Positions 61,374-64,000 of a stretch of DNA of 64,000 bases are shown here, one piece after another. The position numbers were made by a program, and so were the translations under genes. The notes beneath the pieces were generated by a model that made no database searches, was not told where the DNA came from, and saw only the letters and a program-made list of their open reading frames with translations. How positions within the stretch are numbered: position 1 is the first letter of the stretch; each line of letters starts with the position of its first letter. The stretch lies in assembly GCA_963978905.1 (NCBI GenBank), contig OZ022260.1, positions 41,600,259 through 41,664,258 of the forward strand. The letters are read 5' to 3'. This DNA is from Trichostrongylus colubriformis. Its lineage: Eukaryota; Nematoda; Chromadorea; Rhabditida; Trichostrongylidae.

Positions 61374-64000
61374 TTAACGGGAACGAGAAGAAGAACGCGA
61401 CGATGAGCGACTGCGTTTACGATCACGCGATCTTGAGCGCGAGCGACTGCGCGAACGTGATTTCCTGCAACACAAAACAATTTAAAAGTTATATCATGGA
61501 ACCTGATCAGATAGCAAAAAATTTACCTCGACGTACGGATCGGACTTTTCGTGATACTTCTTCTGCGGCTAAAATAGCAAAATATCAACGTTAGAACCAA
61601 CACGCAATAGCTGCTTCCTCTCTCCAACGTCGTTTGCTTTACATGCTCTTTCATGTGTTTGTATGTGTTTGTCTGTTTGCGTGGCATCGGCCACATCAAG
61701 CCACCCACTAACATACCTTCGAATAAATGCGATCTATTTCCTGCACCACACCATACCAATATCCATACAGTGGGTGTTTCATCAACCAAGAACCATTATC
61801 GAATGCCGAACAAAGCAGCTTCTATCTCCGCCGCCAGCAAATTCCACCATGAACTTCTAAGACGCAACGCGACCATACGCGCAGCATCCGATTTCCCAGA
61901 CAACATCAACACCATCCAAAACATCAAGACCAATGCTAAAAAGTACACCAGACTGTACTGATGAAAGGGCGCAAACGCCAAAGAATGCGAGGATTACTTG
62001 ACGGCACACGTGCCACATTGAAAAATGTGCGTTGGTTATAGTAACACCACGCCAAACAAGGTCCGGTCAAATTCTAGCCTACATGATATTTTTGAAACAA
62101 TGACATTTGGTTGTTGAATGCGAGTTGCTATATTTTTATGAGGAGGGACATCCTGTAGTGGCAGCTGAATACCACTGACGTGTCACTGCACTTCAAGTGT
62201 ATATTTATGCCTAATCCTAGACGAGAGGAGTTCCTTTAAGGTCATGCCCGACGCCGAGGAAATTTTTCGAGACATACAAACCAAAAACTCGTCAATCATA
62301 GCCATAAAACTGCTAAGTAATAATATGTATGGCTACCGTTCGACGACGTTTTTAGTGCTCACTGAATCGCTCTAAAGATCACTCAAGTACACAATGCTCT
62401 CCCAAACCCCGAAAAATTCGACCCACCTTAATCCTGGATTCCTTTCCTCTTCAACAGCTTGGACAAAAGAAAACTCCCAGAATGCGGTAAACTTATCTAC
62501 TGGAGCTCGAAACCTGACTTATTTCGATGGATACTATTACGATTGAGGGTATATGGAGTACTACGTCACAAGCCGCCTCAACAATACGCCTGGAACTGCA
62601 TCGGAACTACGAAACGAGGCGCTATCATCGACTGTTGCTCATGATATGCTACTGCAACCTAGTATCAAATGTAAACTCGATTTTTTCTATAAATTTGATC
62701 GAACCTTGTTCTACGTAGCTTTACTACATACAGTTTTTTTTTTCGAAAAAATCAAAGGAGGTGTTGTTGCTAAAAGTGAGTTGGAATGTAACATGTGCCC
62801 TGATACTTTGTGATGCTACAACCATCCTTCCTTCCACAGCACATAACATGGGGCATCCAGTCATTGGGAGAACAAGACCATCGGATCACACCATATTTCT
62901 AAAGTCAAAATTGGAGAGAACGAACTGAACTTGAATTTTATGATTTCAGGGTGTTTCCTATTTTTATTCATTGCCTAAACGTGCGATTTTATAAATGAAA
63001 AATTTTAGTGCGTGAATACAAAGAGACTACACAAGGCACATCACGGCAAACTCAAAGCTCAGCGCATCGTAGTGCAGCGAAGCGAGATACAGGTGATGTA
63101 GGATGTTGATCTGTGCAATTAAACCACACATGGAAATCTGTACCTGATGTTTGCAGCACCACAGACAATCATGCTCACGGCTACAGTGATGATTCAACGT
63201 TATAAAGGCATGTTAGTTCTGATTAATGGCATTTCCACAATGAATGCTCCATATCTCATTGGCGGCACGCAGCGCACACGGATTCTCGTGTACGCTCCTT
63301 GCAGGAACATGCATATTTGTATGCCCGCTAAACTGGAGTGCAGCCAACTTGTGAAGTTACGAGGACAATCACATGCATTATTTCACGAGCATGCAATATA
63401 AACACTGCGGACATTTAGTCTTGTAAATCCCTGAATTACATAACCTGAGATTAGTAACTAAGTGGTGAGAGATTTGGTTGTAAAAGTCCATGTTTTCGTA
63501 AGGCTAGGAGGGTAATAGTACAACACTTCTTTAACTCTCAGTGACCAATCTCAGCTGCGGACGCTAACGGTACACTTCTGATAACAATGTGTATCTCATT
63601 GCACGCACCCCACACTATAACGGAGAAGTACTACAATGCGATCGCACTGCCTTCAGCTCATTTAACGAACCGTCGAATCGCACTTGCGGAGAACTAAGGT
63701 AGTTGTTCGATTTTTCGAAGCCTTGTGACCCTCATCCCATCAATTTGGTTATGTTCGCTTTATTGACCCACCGCCTTGAGTACGATCCTCCGTAGCCGCC
63801 ACCACCGCCGCCGTAGCCTCCTCCGTTTCCGTTGTAGCCACCAGCGAACGTACGGAACCCGAATCTCTCACGACGAGGCAGTGCGTGGGCGACGCGAATG
63901 CGCTGACGACGAATATATCTGAAACAGTTACGTGATTAATGCATCCATTAAGTCATTATTGTGACAACACTGTCAAACGTACGAATCATTCATTTTTCTG
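61374..64000 (-). CDS. Gly-rich, Arg/Ser-rich splicing-factor-like protein (5' end outside window)
   Basis: Minus-strand exons 63918-63772, 61568-61527 and 61464-61374 join in phase; a further exon probably runs off the window at 63983-64000. The visible protein reads IRRQRIRVAHALPRRERFG, then a Gly/Tyr-rich linker (GGGYGG repeats, about 25 residues). It ends in an RS domain (RRRRSITKSPIRTSR, then alternating RS and a final SSSRSSSRSR). The RRQRIRV stretch resembles the last strand of an RRM, so an SR protein is the best guess, but no RNP1 or RNP2 motif is in view. RS domains are phosphorylated by SR kinases and mediate splicing contacts in the nucleus. The 2.2-kb intron (61569-63771) is much larger than the exons and may contain inserted sequence. 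Confidence 0.75.
61569..63771. other. Large intron of the SR-type gene
   Basis: Open frames on plus near 61650-61960 and 62450-62810 are 60-100 codons long. They do not match a family I can name and could be old transposon coding sequence. No terminal inverted repeats were found. The splice phases on either side (2 then 1 nucleotide) fit each other, which supports this being an intron. Confidence 0.45.

Noticed and set aside
61653..61961. Plus-strand gene of 102 codons
   Set aside because: It lies inside the SR-type gene intron with no known domain. Competing frames overlap it.
1..64000. CRISPR arrays, bacterial operons, riboswitches, origins
   Set aside because: Intron-rich eukaryotic sequence. 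No regularly spaced identical repeats with unique spacers and no Shine-Dalgarno-led gene runs were seen.
1..64000. Spliced-leader RNA gene
   Set aside because: The 22-base SL1 sequence was looked for by eye on both strands and not found.

Overview
This window reads as a parasitic nematode genome, most like a strongylid (hookworm-type) worm. Its genes are split by many introns with GT...(T)TTTCAG or TTTAG borders. Several start codons sit directly behind a splice acceptor with no matching donor, as expected for spliced-leader trans-splicing. The spaces between and inside genes are filled with short palindromic DNA-transposon derivatives. The species was not determined; no spliced-leader gene, rRNA or intact tRNA was seen.

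Left part (1-10 kb): two plus-strand genes assembled exon by exon with consistent phase. The first is a mitochondrial-type RTN4IP1 quinone oxidoreductase (233-2572, 8 exons, 367 aa). The second is the replication-licensing factor CDT1 (5702-9659, 18 exons, 712 aa). Two fold-back repeats and a decayed tRNA-like element lie between them. Converging on cdt-1 is a minus-strand TRPA-type ion channel (10220 to about 23.8 kb). It has six transmembrane segments, a pore and a C-terminal tail, but no clear ankyrin repeats. Its introns carry a palindromic mariner derivative, a Tc1-like MITE and two copies of one small fold-back family.

Middle (24-50.8 kb): about 27 kb without a gene I can defend. It holds a 1342-bp palindromic mariner-like element with repeated internal hairpins, a 742-bp TIR element, several MITE families, fragments of a dispersed repeat also found further right, a pair of diverged direct repeats and long poly-C tracts. 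It could be intergenic, regulatory, or introns of the TRPA gene.

Right part (50.8-64 kb): a small secreted or membrane cysteine-rich protein on plus (50854-52617). Then come three minus-strand genes, reading right to left: an arginine/serine-rich splicing-type protein (cut by the window end), a CABLES homologue with a C-terminal cyclin-like fold, and a DNAJC8 homologue whose ATG follows a trans-splice acceptor. These three are close enough to raise the possibility of an operon linking RNA-processing and cell-cycle functions.

No CRISPR, prokaryotic operon or clearly novel multi-gene system is present. The most unusual material is the palindromic transposon derivatives, the run of C/G homopolymers, the TRPA gene without visible ankyrin repeats, and an altered PCNA-degron-like motif in CDT1.
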